Shown here one piece after another: positions 33,393 through 44,789 of a DNA stretch of 64,000 nt (position 1 is the first letter of the stretch; each line of letters starts with the position of its first letter). The notes beneath the pieces were generated by a model that was not told the origin of the DNA, did no database searches, and was given only the letters and a program-made list of their open reading frames with translations. The stretch spans positions 182,987,842-183,051,841 of the forward strand of contig OY998176.1 in NCBI GenBank assembly GCA_963921935.1, written 5' to 3'. Source of the DNA: Galeruca laticollis (taxonomy: Eukaryota; Arthropoda; Insecta; Coleoptera; Chrysomelidae). Made by a program: the position numbers and the translations under genes.

Positions 33393-33686
33393 ATAATAAT
33401 TTTGGTATTTATTTAATTTATCCGTCAAAATTAATTTAAACCCTAACAGAATTAATACGGCTATGTAGCCAATGTCAATGCCTTTCAAACGAGATATACT
33501 TGCCAAAAGGTACTATTTGAAATTATTGGCCAGAGTGGCAATGTGACGTCATCTATTACTATTACGTCACCTGTTACCATTCGTAGAGAAGTTTACAACA
33601 CTTTATTTTCACCCTCCAAATTTTATTAGTGTAAGTGTAGCCGTTCAAAAGATACAAGGGGGGGAGGGGACTTTTGAATAGCTCTG
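33393..33686. repeat. Right terminal inverted repeat of the mariner-like element
   Basis: Inverted copy of 31820-32113. Confidence 0.85.
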
Positions 33687-33688
33687 TA

Positions 33689-34150
33689 TATATATATGTG
33701 TTATAACGGAATTTGTAAGCACGATAGAGGGCGTATTTTTTGACGAATCGAAACCAAACTCGCAAAAAAAAATCGGTTAGGTCCAAAACATTTCGTTAAT
33801 GAGCCGAATCGGCCCAGTAAAAACAAAATGGCAGTCTCTCAAAGTTGAAAAAAAATCGAATTTCCTTTGTTTTTCATTTGACGTAAAAAAGTTACTGAGC
33901 TTTTTCGTAGACCTTAACACGTTCTACAACTTTTGAATTCAATATTTTTCTCTAAATCGTACATTGAAGTATTTATTTAAGAAAATTCACAAATTTACCA
34001 GAAATGTTTTTATTTTTGATTTGATGCCAAAATGTTACTTTGTTTTTTTGTACATCTCAAAACATTCTATTACTTTTGTATCTAGTTTTTTATTTTAGGT
34101 TTTATGCAAAAATGTTACTGAAATAAGCCTGTCCAATTGGTCCTGTGCCA
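33689..34150. other. No gene seen
   Basis: Low-complexity AT-rich intronic sequence with a short residual TA run at its left edge. Confidence 0.4.
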
Positions 34151-35417
34151 TTCGGATTTTTTTTTAGTTTTTGTGGGATTATATCGTTGTTACTACATTC
34201 TATTATTAGAATGTTTGTTGTTGTTTTCTCTCGGTTTTCTATTTTTTTGTTTCCTTTTCTTACTTTCTTTCTAGTCATTCAGCAGAGAGTGTAGCAAGAT
34301 ATGTCCATGTGAAGAAATTGCTTTAACTGTTGCCGATCAATAGCAAGCAACCACTTTTTAATTTTTTTCTTGAATAACCTAGGGGAGATTATGGTTTTCA
34401 ATTCCGAATGAAATTAATTATATAGTTTCGTGCCTAAAAACGTAAAACATTTTTGTCCAATTGTTTTTTCTTCTTTAGGTATTGCTAAGAATTCGTTTTT
34501 ATATCTAGTGTTAAATGCGTGAGAAACAGAGGTGGCGTGCGTTTTGTGTTTGTGCAAATATACTAATAAGGTTTTGGCATACAACTGATACATGTCGAAT
34601 ATTTTAGTTTCAGCGTAGAGGACATTTGAGGAATAAGTTTTTTATACATTGATTTTATTATGATCTTTTGTATTTTATGAAGGTTCTCTACTAACACAGT
34701 TCCCGCGGTTCCCCATGTAATTAATCCTTAGTATAGATGATACTCTACCAAAGCGTAGTACAGTATCCTGAAGTGGTTTATATACAAAAGATTGGATAGA
34801 TATTTGAATTTCAAGACCAGATGTCTTAATTTTTTTATAACGTAGTTTATTTGTATATCCCACTTCAAATGACTGTCCATATATATATTCCAAGGTATTT
34901 AATATTTTTTGTTGATTTTATATTAATTGTATATCTTTGGTTGGTATTTATAATGAAATTATTGTATTCTGATACATTATTAACATATGAAGAGAATGGG
35001 ATGTAAAATGTTTTTTTCAAAATTTATTGTTAATGCTTTATAGTTGAAAAAATTCATAACCTTTTGAAAATCGGTTTCAGCAGTACATTTAAGTGATTCT
35101 CAGGTTTTATCCTGATAATATATTGCAGTGTCATCTGCAAAACTAATGATTTCACCGTTAATTTCTTATTCGAAAAGATCATTTAGGTATAAATTGAATA
35201 GCAAGGGTCCAAGGACTGTTCCCTAAGGAACACCGAAATTTAGGACTTGATATTGACTAAAAGTACCATTAATAAGACCAGTCTGTTTCTTATTTTCTAG
35301 GTAGCTTTTCATTAGATTATAATCAACACCTTGGAGACCAATATTTTTTAGGACGTTCATTAATTTATTATGATCGACTGTCTCAAATGCCTTTGCAAGA
35401 TCAACATAGATACACAA
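34151..35417 (-). pseudogene. LINE reverse transcriptase, 5'-truncated 3' half
   Basis: On the minus strand from 35417: CIYVDLAKAFETVDHNKLMN (first catalytic Asp), LKSYLENKKQ-like region, VLNFGVP then TAG, GTVLGPLLFNLYLNDLFE (35150-35225), FADDTAIYYQDKT with the FADD active site (35110-35145), LTINFEK, and then thumb and C-terminal parts in broken frames down to about 34260 (LITWGTAGTVL, KIQKIIIKSMYKK). Stops replace expected residues at three places in the palm alone. It is typical of a 5'-truncated Jockey/CR1-type insertion. Family X copy B1 begins immediately upstream at 35420. Confidence 0.82.
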
Positions 35418-35419
35418 TT

Positions 35420-36970
35420 AATTTGACATTTCATTCAATTTAACTCCATTAACTCAATAATGATTAGATGTTGAGTTAAATTAAATGAAATATCAAATGA
35501 TGGACCATAAATGCTTAAAATGGAAAAAATAAAACAATAATCATACAGTTTATTTATTTTGGTATAAAAATACACAACAAATAATTTCTATCATAAAGTA
35601 CTTTTATTAACAAACAGAATATATAATGTAAAAACAATGCAATAGCTAAAACTAATTTGAGTAACATACATTTTCGATCAGAGTATCATTAGATTTTTAA
35701 ATGATGTTAAATCAAGATAAAAGTAGAACATTATTTATGATAAGTTCATATTAAATTATTTATTTATTATTGCACTCCAATAAACACACAGAAATGGACA
35801 AACTAGAGGAGTATAACTGCTAACTACTTATTCAAAGAAAGTGTTAGCAATGAGTAGTTAACTACTATTTTTGGCAACTTCCTGTGAAAGAAAATATTTG
35901 AGTATAATTACTGTGACTGTTAGAACAAAAGTAATTAAAATATTTTTAAAGGAAACGTAGTCACCTACTGCCCAGCTCTGTAAATACAGGGTACCAAGTA
36001 ATAACATATAAGAGTTGCTAAACAGCACTTATGACTGTACAAAATATAAAATATTATATCTAACATTTCAATTCTACTTAAAACATGCCTTTATTTCTTT
36101 ACGGGAAGTATTAAATAGGTCTTCATGGCTCTTAAAAAGCCCAACGTCTTCTGGAAATTCTTTCTTGTTTTTGGATGAGCGAGCTTCTTCAATTAACAAC
36201 AGTTATATAAGTGAACGCACAAAATAACAACAGTAAGTAAACACGCAAATATGCTTGAAAATTTATATCAACAAATGAAAACAAAATGTGCTTACTATTG
36301 AAATAATAATCAATGTAATCAATCAATTTTGGAGTTTTTGATTTTTTTTGAGTTAATGATTTTTTTTATTTCTGAATAATTTCAGACTTATAGGTTTTTT
36401 TATTTTTGGTTTTTATCGGATATTTTGGATTTTCGGTTACCGCTAGACCAAATACTTAGGCGTTATGGCTCAACAAAAGTTAACACTGATTTTCCCATAA
36501 ATTGCCATACCATAGGCTATATATGAAAATCGATTCTTAAGGAGTAAACTCAAAATATAAGTACTTAGTGGAAAATAGTGCTTTTTCTAATTATGAAGCA
36601 TTCATTTTCACTTTATAAATGCCTTTAATTAAATCTATTGGATTTAACTTTCACATTAAATAAAATTATGAATTGTTACTACTTACTGATCAATTAAAAT
36701 AATTGAAAAAAATATAATAAACAAGATTATCAATTTTACATATATACGATTATGAACATTTACATACTTAGGAATTTATTTCTTAAAACTATCTACCTAC
36801 GTTGGAAAAATGAAAGGACTTTATGCTGATTAATGGTTTTTTCGCTTCGCAACACATTTAGTGAAGGTGGCAAGGACTCAATACCTTCCATCCCATAGCT
36901 GGTAGAGGGAATAGCTTCTACGTGTGGTGAAGGTGGAAATGACTCAACACCTTTACTGGTGGAGGGAATA
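35420..36970 (-). mobile_element. Family X repeat, copy B1
   Basis: Parallels copy A from 5915 to about 7260 (gaggagtataactgc, ctgcccagctctgtaaatac, accgctagaccaaatactta). It lacks the left terminal motif because it is cut at the LINE junction. Exon-like blocks on the minus strand are diverged versions of those in copy A (SKNKKEF near 36170, and the SYGM block near 36890). Confidence 0.7.
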
Positions 36971-37259
36971 GCTATAACATAAAATAAAATCCAGATTATT
37001 ATTTTTTTAATGGGTACATTGTAAAATGTCCAAAATTATAGCATGCATATTGAATGAAATTAATTGTCTCGACCCTTACTCCGTGGAATCTACTCATATT
37101 ATTGTTTTAAATGAAACTCACTGTTTCTAGATAATTCCACAATATATTGAAAAAATGTTAAAAATTCTAAGAAATTGACAATTGTTTCGATATTAAATAT
37201 CATCGTCAGAATGAGAGAAGTTACATTTCATTTGATGCCTACCTGATGTGTAATAACCA

Positions 37260-38705
37260 GGCTAGGGTGTTGATCCACCAGTAAAGGTGTTGAAACATCG
37301 CCGCCTTCACCACATGTGAAGATATTCCCTCCACCAGCTATGGTATGAAAGGTCTTGAGCTCTTGCCGATTTTCATATATAGCCCATGGTATGACAATTT
37401 ATGGGAAATGAAAGTGAGTATTAACTTTTGTTGAACCATTACGTCTAAGTGTTTGGTCTAGCGGTAACCAAAAATCCAATAAAGACAAAAAATAAAAATA
37501 AATAAATCAAAAGATAGTTCTGAAATCCAAAAAATATTTAAAATCCAAAAAAAATCAAGAACTCCAAAAAAAATCAAAAAACACCAAAAAAAGGAATTCA
37601 AAAAAACCAAAAAAATTTAAACATTCAAATATTTTTTGACATTTTTTTGGCTTAGTACGAAAACATATGTAAACTTATTATTTCAATAGTAAGGGCGTAT
37701 TGTGTTCTTTTGTTGAGATGAATTTTGTGTGTTTACTTATTTATTGTTGTTGTTTCATAAGAACCGAATGCTTTTAAATGTAGAAATATACAAATATGCA
37801 ATATACTAGGTTCAAGCTTGTAATATAGACATATTTAAAACTTCCAGTAATGAAATAAAGATGTGTTTTAAGTTGAAATGAAATGTTAGATATATTATTT
37901 TAAAAAAATTGTACAGTCACAAGTGCTGTTTAGCACTCTTATATGTAATTAGTTGGCACCTTGTATTTACAGAGCTGGGCTTTTACTTAAAAAATATTTC
38001 AATTATTTTTGTTAGTCACAGTAATTATACTCAAATATATTTTCTTTTACAGAAAGTTGCCAAAAATAGTAACCTAGTTAACTACTCATTGCTAACACTT
38101 TCTTTGATTAAGTAGTTCGCAGTTATACTCCAGTAGTTTGTCCATCTCTGTGTGTTTATAGGAGTATAATAATAAATAAATGAATTGATATGAACTTATC
38201 ATAAATACTTTTCTACTTTTATCTTGATTTAACACCATTTAAAAATCTAATGATACCCCAATCTATAATGTATGTTACTCAAATTATTTTTTCAATATTG
38301 CATTGTTTTTACATGATAGTTTATTTATTGTCATTCTGTTTGTTAAGAAAAGTACTTTGTGAAACAAATTGTTTGTTGTATATTTTTATACCAAAATAAA
38401 TAAACTGATAATATATTATTATTGTTTTATTTTTTCCAATTTAATCATTCATGGTCCATCATTTGATATTTCATTTAATTTAGCTCAACATCTAATCATT
38501 TTTGAGTTAATGGAGTTAAATTGAATGAAATGTCAAATGATATATGGTTATTTTGAAATAAAATAATTAAAATACGGTAAATTTGAATATACCGCCAAAA
38601 CCTGAAATTACAGAAATCTTTTTAACATCACTCAATTGTTTAGTCGACAGGCTCTTTAGATGGCGCCACAATCAGTGTCTAATCTATCCTTAGGTTATAT
38701 GTGGT
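37260..38705 (+). mobile_element. Family X repeat, copy B2 (inverted relative to B1)
   Basis: Reverse-complement arrangement of the same family: ccaccagctatgg (37330), tggtctagcggtaaccaaaa (37458), gcccatggtatgacaattta (37383) and the 90-bp palindrome at 38451-38545. It closes with tagatggcgccacaatcagtgtctaatc, the terminal motif of copy A, at 38650-38685. The last coding exon is missing between gttgttgtt and gtttcataagaacc (about 37752). B1 and B2 together form a ~3-kb imperfect palindrome centred near 37115. Confidence 0.7.
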
Positions 38706-38985
38706 CCTAACCTCGATCTCGAACATTCCCAAAAATACTCGAGTCGGCGCCTCTGGTAAATAAAAAGCCGAAATAAAAATAGAAATACAAAAAAAAATGC
38801 GGTGTGTAAACAATTTCGACTTTATATTTTGAAGTTAGACCCGAAAGTCGCTTGTTCACAGCTATAGTGTCTTATCTCAGAGGCGGCTTTTATCGAAGAG
38901 ACTGCGGGCTCACAACGCCTTTGATAAATAGAAAGCGAAAATAACAATAGAAATACAAAAAATACGGTGTAAACAATTTCGAATT
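38706..38985. repeat. Repeat shared with the 5' flank of the ZBED-type hAT
   Basis: ctcgatctcgaacattc, aaaatactcgagtc and gcggtgtaaacaatttcga also occur at 58185-58445. There are two internal sub-repeats in each copy. It is probably a non-coding piece of the same hAT family. Confidence 0.65.
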
Positions 38986-39632
38986 TGTGTTGCTAAGATG
39001 CAAAAGTAATTACTCCAAAGAAGATCTAGAGCAAGATAATCAACCAAGAAAATATAAAATAAACATTAAAGCTGATGAAGATAAAGGGGATCAAAAAATA
39101 AAAGTATTCAATATTATCATTTTTGTGAGTTTATAGTAACAGTAAGTTTATTTTTGCACTAAAACGTTTTCTTAAAATGTTTATTTCATTTAACTGATAT
39201 TCAAAAATAAATAAGGATGCTTCACGGTGGGATGGAGCATTAAACATACTTTAAAATGATTAATCGGAGAATTAGGTTATGTTGACAAAATTAGGCGATG
39301 AAAAAAAATTCCAAATTCGGTACTTTTTAAACGTCGCTTCACCACTAAATTCAGATATATACTTGAAATTTCTTCTGTCGCTCCGTCAAAAAAAATAATA
39401 ACAGCTTCTCCTCACAAATTTAGCAGGCAATTTCTCTACAGAGATATTCTTCAAATTGAAACATTATTATCTTTATCTCTTGAAATAACTTTCTTTCTAA
39501 GCCAGTTCAACTTTAAAACACTCAAAAATTCTGTTTAGTACCTTGATTAAATTTATTGTTATCATTATAACAACAATTTATGCTGGGAACTTGTAGGAAT
39601 TTCAGATAATATTTCAAATACTGTATTATTTT

Positions 39633-39672
<40 letters not shown>

Positions 39673-41315
39673 GTACAATATACTATACCGTAATGAATAT
39701 AACAAATAAATCTTTATTTGTCCACGTTGCGGAAACAAAATTGTACAATCCCTGGTTGCAGCATTGTACACACGGCTTAAGCAGCGTATGTTATCTATTT
39801 CAAAGTTGACAGTTGTTGTCAAAATTCCCAGCTAGCAGAATCAAGCAGAATAACTAAAATTGTTTAAAATATTGAAAGATGAGTTTATTTTACCTTGAAT
39901 TACTTGACTCTATTCTCAGGTGGGTTCAGTTCGTTCTAATGTAACAGTTTTTAATAAATTTTAAATTATTTTCTGAATTAAATATTTAGATGGTTAATTT
40001 TTTCAATATTCTCTCCTGTAAATGTGTATTTAAGATCGGAAATATCACTTAATTGATTTCTGACACTAAATTTCACTGTTCAAATAAAATTCCTATTCAA
40101 TTGAATATGTTTAATTTCTATAAACGTCTAAAATGATTCAAATGATTTCGAATGAAAATACGTTTTAACAATTATGTATAATTACTCAAATCGACAAATT
40201 CCAAATTTAACTTTCCTTCTAGAAACAAATAATGATATCGTATCTTGTACGACTAAATTAACATTAAAACAACCTACAAACTAAATAACCTCCTAATCTA
40301 ATTTAAAAAGTTTCTAATTTCTTTTCAAAATTTCGAATTGTCACTCAGGGCCTCGGTAAATGTCAAATACACGATATTTTTTAATAATTTCTTCCACTAT
40401 TTAATTGATCGATAAGTATACTTATATTTCTTAGTTAATTGAATTCAATATTTAATCTCAGTACTTAGATGCATCTACTTTTAATTTTGTATCAAGGCCT
40501 GATGTTCAATGATATAATAATAATTCTGGAGCGAACTCACCAGAAGTCTGGATGTAGAGAAGAAACTGCCAACTCGTACAACTGCAAACACAAATTTTCG
40601 AAAATACACGCACTGAATTTATTTTGAATATGCCGAATAATGCCTTACATTAATTAATTACAATTTTCAACTACTAATTATGCAAAATTTTTGGAGAGAT
40701 CTCACATGAGATGTTCCCCGTTCGGATTCGCAAATTTAACTACTGATTTTTTTTAAATAAATAACCACATCCTACTGTGGTTACAAACTTTCCTCTTTTT
40801 TGAAAAAGAAAGCTAAATTTGTTATTTTTTAATATCAAAGATTTGGAATACTTTTATTATAACTCAATACCTTGTAACGGCTTCTATTTTCTTTAACCTT
40901 GAACCATTTCAATTGTGACAGGTAAATGTCATCAGAAATTAAATGATCTGCCAAATCTTACAAATACAGGGTTTTTCAACTATATTGATTTTATAGACAA
41001 TATAAGGTTTTCCGGAAGTATTGCAGAAATGAAATTATTGAAAATTTGGAATAATAGAACTGTATGAATATATATATATTATATTTTCAAACTTCGTAAC
41101 TGACAGCCTTTTTTTAAAATCATTCATCTAAAATGTCATCTGAAAACTGTATGTTCCCTTTCTATATATTTAATATTTATTTAGTTTAAAAAGCCAGAAA
41201 TAATTAACTTATTTATTCAAACTAAACTACCATATTTAGTATACTGTATATTTTAAATTAAATTTGTTTGTTATATTCAGATTTTTAAGATCGTTACATA
41301 CTTTAGATTAGATAC
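38986..41315. other. Intronic sequence, no element assigned
   Basis: AT-rich, with a (TA)n run at 39637-39668. No coding block was found on either strand over more than 2 kb. Confidence 0.45.
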
Positions 41316-41335
41316 AGGGTGTTCCATTGATGGTA
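41316..41335 (+). repeat. tacagggtgttcc element end
   Basis: A TIR-like end of the small mariner-derived family also seen near 23490 and 26710. The partner end was not located. Confidence 0.35.
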
Positions 41336-41444
41336 TCAATGTTATTTCCTTACAATATTAGGAAAAAGAATTTTCGCAACCAATTTTGTGAAGAAATCTA
41401 GATTTATCGATGTAGATTAAGATTTATCCAGAATTATCTGGAAT

Positions 41445-41590
41445 TGGTGTACACACAAATTGAATGAATCACAAGACGAATACTAAGTGTGTATTTTATT
41501 TTAAATTCAGTCAAGCGCTTTCGGCCAATAGGCCATCCTCAAAGCTATCGTCAAAAACAGTTTCAACATTCAACGTTATTGGGAAAACGG
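41445..41590. repeat. Penelope terminal-repeat fragment
   Basis: attgaatgaatcacaagacg, aagcgctttcggcc and ggccatcctcaaagct match the arm of the 484-bp unit at 7345-7450. The reverse strand carries GGATGGCCTATTGGCCGAAA, again hammerhead-like (a GGCC stem, then GAAA). Confidence 0.6.
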
Positions 41591-41619
41591 TTTTCATCAG
41601 TCCACAATATTTAAAAAAA

Positions 41620-42085
41620 GGGTCCTTTTTATTGCCATTTCAGCAATAGAAGCGAGTCTATTTCTGGATCTGCAGGAGTCAGACCTTGCGTTAAATGTAT
41701 TTTGAAAGATTGATAGTTGTATTGCTTCAACACTCTCTGGATAGTAGATTTACTTATTCCTAATTCTTGTTGCAAATAATTGAGTTGAAATGTGGGGATT
41801 GACTCGGATATAAGCAATAATGTTATTAACATCATCGTCTGTTACAATAGGCTTACGTCGAGGATTTTGATGTTTTCAGGTTGGAAAAGAACCATGTCTT
41901 AACTTTTGTTCTACATAAGCAAAAGTATTTTTACCTGGAGTTGTTCGGTCGGGGAAACGATTTTTGTATGAATATCTAGCACGTCTGCTGTTTCTTCCAC
42001 ATACTCCAAATAAAACCGTGGATTGAACTGTAAAATGTTGCTTTTTAGTGGGTATGCATTCATCATAGAAAATATGAACATTCAT
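41620..42085 (-). pseudogene. Mariner-like transposase N-terminal fragment (second family)
   Basis: The minus strand reads ECIPTKKQHFTV, RARYSYKNRFPDRTTPGKNT and LRHGSFPT. After a stop come the DDVNNIIAYI-type linker and LQQELGISKSTIQRVLKQYN with YQSFKIHLTQGLTPADPE, a second helix-turn-helix. A frame change then leads to ASIAEMAIKRTLFLNIVD. The catalytic domain is absent. Sequence differs from the 31820-33686 element, so it is another lineage. Confidence 0.75.
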
Positions 42086-42343
42086 TCATTTATATTTTAT
42101 GATTGGATATTGCTCAAGGCGTCTCATGGAAGAACCCTATTGATTGTCAACCCATCAGTGCCAGTACAACGGATCCTATTAATCCAAATATACCACATTT
42201 TTGGTCATTTTTAGTGAAGTTTCAGTTTGTTAGCATAATACAGCCTCCGGAGTGCGGAATGGTTAGTTTTAATATTGAAAACCGTTTATTTTTGTATTAG
42301 AAAATATTCTATGCATACCTGTACCTAATATTTAACATCATAG
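42086..42343. other. End of GST intron 1
   Basis: No element recognised. It ends in the weak-pyrimidine acceptor aacatcatag. Confidence 0.6.
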
Positions 42344-42511
42344 GTATGCCCTTTGGACAAGTACCAGTTTTGGAACTTGATGGCAAGAAACTGACACAAA
42401 CCGTACCACTGACTAGATACGTAGCGAACCTTGTGAATCTTGCAGGAAAAGATTACGAAGAAAATTACGAAATTGATTCTACTGCTGAGATTATTGGAGA
42501 TATCTATAATA
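42344..42511 (+). CDS. GstS1: Glutathione S-transferase sigma class, exon 2
   Basis: After acceptor catag (ending 42343) the exon contributes GT to the split Ser codon, then MPFGQVPVLELDGKK, which holds the cis-proline loop (Pro54 of the spliced protein). TQTVPLTRYVANLVNLAGKD completes the glutathione-binding site and the linker to the all-helical domain. The usual Gln-Ser of this site reads Gln-Thr (65-66), a conservative change. It ends ATCTATAATA|GTGAGT at 42511, phase 1. Only 1,276 bp of intron separates it from exon 3. Confidence 0.92.
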
Positions 42512-42689
42512 GTGAGTATATTAAAAAAAAGTCTTCCATAATCATTAATGTAACGAAAGCTTTACAGACAATTGTTATGTACCTAACTCAAAATTAAATA
42601 AAGTAAGATTATTTTTATGTATCTAGCATATGGGCGTCGCAATGGATTTTGTTCAAATTTGTTAATTTCATTTGAAATTCCACTTCATA

Positions 42690-43475
42690 TGTGAATTCAA
42701 CAAAACTTAGCGCTAGACACTCCTTGTTTAAGAAGCCCTTAGACAAAACAACTCCTATCTTCATATTCAGTAGGCACTTCCGGATTGCCATACCGGATGA
42801 GAAAGATTGGAAAGAAGACCCTTCAATTAAAGCAGATCAAATCTGGTATACTGATGGCTTCAAGACCAACAAGGGGGTCGGAGGTGTTATCCACGGAGAC
42901 AGGCCGTGAAGGCAGCCATAAGTCTCGTACAGCACACCACGGTGTTTCAGGTGGAAATCGCCGCAATCATGCACTGTACCAAGCTGATAAAATAAGAAGA
43001 AGTTAAGAGAAAAAACGTTATGATTTATTCGAACAGACAAGCGGCTCTAAAGACAATCAGCTCCCAGAAGATCAGTTCCAAACTTGTCAGGGACTGTACA
43101 CACGCCCTTGAGGAAGTGGGCTGGTCTAAATAACTTACCATTGCCATGAAGGCCACATAGGAAACGAGAAGGTCAACGACTTAGCCAAAGCAGACTCGGC
43201 CACAGATGTGATAGGCCCCGAAACATACTGCGCAATCTCAGCAGGCCTCTTTAAAACAGCCATCAAGAACTGGATAGACAGAGTTTCAGAGCTGGTGGCT
43301 GCAAACACAAGGCAACGACAGGCTAAGCAGTTCATTAAACACTGCTCGCACAAGTTCACATTAGACCTACTAAGCCATAGCCGAAAGGTTGTAAGGATAT
43401 TGGTAGGTCAACTAACGAGGCAATGTAGACTCAACAAGCACCTGGAAGTAATGAGCTTGGTACGTCCTTGAGGCG
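42690..43475 (+). pseudogene. LINE RNase H domain fragment in GST intron 2
   Basis: Plus-strand blocks: IWYTDGFKTNKGVGG (first RNase H Asp; 42840), VFQVEIAAIMHC in another frame (second acidic residue), YSNRQAALKTISSQKISSK (43025, usual Asp replaced by Asn), then frame changes and VIGPETYCAISAGLFKTAIK and LDLLSHSRKVVRILVG (43208-43420) from the C-terminal tail. Such RNase H/tail regions end Jockey/R1-type ORF2. No RT precedes it, which fits extensive 5' truncation. Confidence 0.78.
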
Positions 43476-43787
43476 GAAGGAACCATGGAGGACTAGGTTA
43501 AAAGTGTAAAAAAAATCGGTGCGATTTTATCAATATACCAAGTGCTTAGCGCTGTGGAAATTACTACAATTAATAATTTTTATTACCGTGTTTCTAAAGT
43601 AGTGGAGCTCACTGATTGTTGCATTAATATGGTTCGCATATATTTGAAAAATAGTATAATAGTATTGATCGGTTCTTCATTGTTAAAACTTCCTTTCAAA
43701 CTATCTCCATAATTTCATGTATTTCCATATTTTACAAAATGTCCTCATTCTATTTTGTATAGATAAAATACTGAATATTCCTTCTAG
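43476..43787. other. End of GST intron 2
   Basis: Nothing recognised. The acceptor is ttccttctag. Confidence 0.5.
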
Positions 43788-43927
43788 GTGTCTTGAACTT
43801 TTTCTTCGAGCGTGATGAAACTAGGAAGAAAAATCTTGAAAAGGAAATGCATTCAACATTATCTTTATTTTTACCAAGTTTAGAAGAACGAGCAAGGAAA
43901 AATGGGGGTTTCGTTGCACTAGACAGG
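43788..43927 (+). CDS. GstS1: Glutathione S-transferase sigma class, exon 3
   Basis: Acceptor ttccttctag is followed by GT (completing Ser) and VLNFFFERDETRKKNLEKEM, then LSLFLPSLEERARKNGGFVA. These are the first helices of the C-terminal domain, where sigma GSTs bind the electrophile. The exon ends CTAGACAGG|GTGAGT in phase 0, just before the conserved LTWxD block, a common boundary in this family. No disabling change is seen. Confidence 0.92.
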
Positions 43928-44148
43928 GTGAGTAAAATACACCATAATATTGCAATATTACTTGTCAAATTTCAAAAATGAAATAACAAACATTTTATTT
44001 ATACAACTTTCATCATCTAATATTCCCCATTTTGCTATGATTGAATAAAACACTAATTTTAACGCTACGTCTGGAAGTAGTAATACGTAAATATTAAGTT
44101 GGAATTACTGAAACAGTTGGTGATATTCATACTGCAAACACTATTAAG

Positions 44149-44789
44149 GCTACATTCGTAATCAATTCGCTGGCCAAGTGGCACTTTGCCATGCAAGTTG
44201 GCACGAAATTTGCCATTCACAATAACTTCAAAGTCGACTTTAACGCAAGAGCGTTCGTACCTAAATGATTGTCAGGATTCCTTCAACATATGGTCGAAGT
44301 ATGATTGTGGCTGTATTTAGTTCAGTCTGGGGTTGGAGGTTATAATATATAATTTGGATTTATTTTTTATAGCAGTTTATACTGCATTTCCAATTACAAA
44401 CTATTCTACGACCAAGACCAAACTGCATCAACAATTGCCTTTTTTTAAAGCAAAATCAGCATCGTTGCAAGTAAAGTAGAAGTAATATCCTCCTCCTCCA
44501 TTTTATTTTTTTAATCAATCAGTCGTACGGAAAAATCAAGAAAAACACACAACTCGATGAAAATGTCAAACTATCAGACATAAATATCAAAAAACAAATA
44601 TGAATGCGCATGTCCCATAGCCGGCACGAAGTGCAAGTCGAAGAGAAAGTTTGCAGCTTGCAAGAAATTTCGACGACTTCAACTTCAACTCTGACGCCAA
44701 ATTGCGTTGTGAACGATCACACTTAAATATATTTGCTTAGCTTGCGTGCCAAAGTGCCACTTGGCCACCGAATTGATTACGAATGTAGC
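44149..44789. mobile_element. 641-bp MITE with ~45-bp inverted ends
   Basis: Left end gctacattcgtaatcaattc...gccaagtggcactttg and right end as its reverse complement, with a few mismatches. The interior is non-coding. A target duplication is not obvious, so the superfamily is undetermined. Confidence 0.8.

Larger units (their letters stand above)
31820..33686 (-). mobile_element. Mariner-like element with ~290-bp terminal inverted repeats
   Basis: Left end 31820-32113 and right end 33393-33686 are inverted copies (gctattcaaaa, cctcccc, ttttgaacggctacacttac, gttgtaaacttctctacgaa). TA dinucleotides flank the element (31818-31819 and 33687-33688), both within a TA microsatellite. The transposase gene lies between the repeats on the minus strand. 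Confidence 0.88.
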
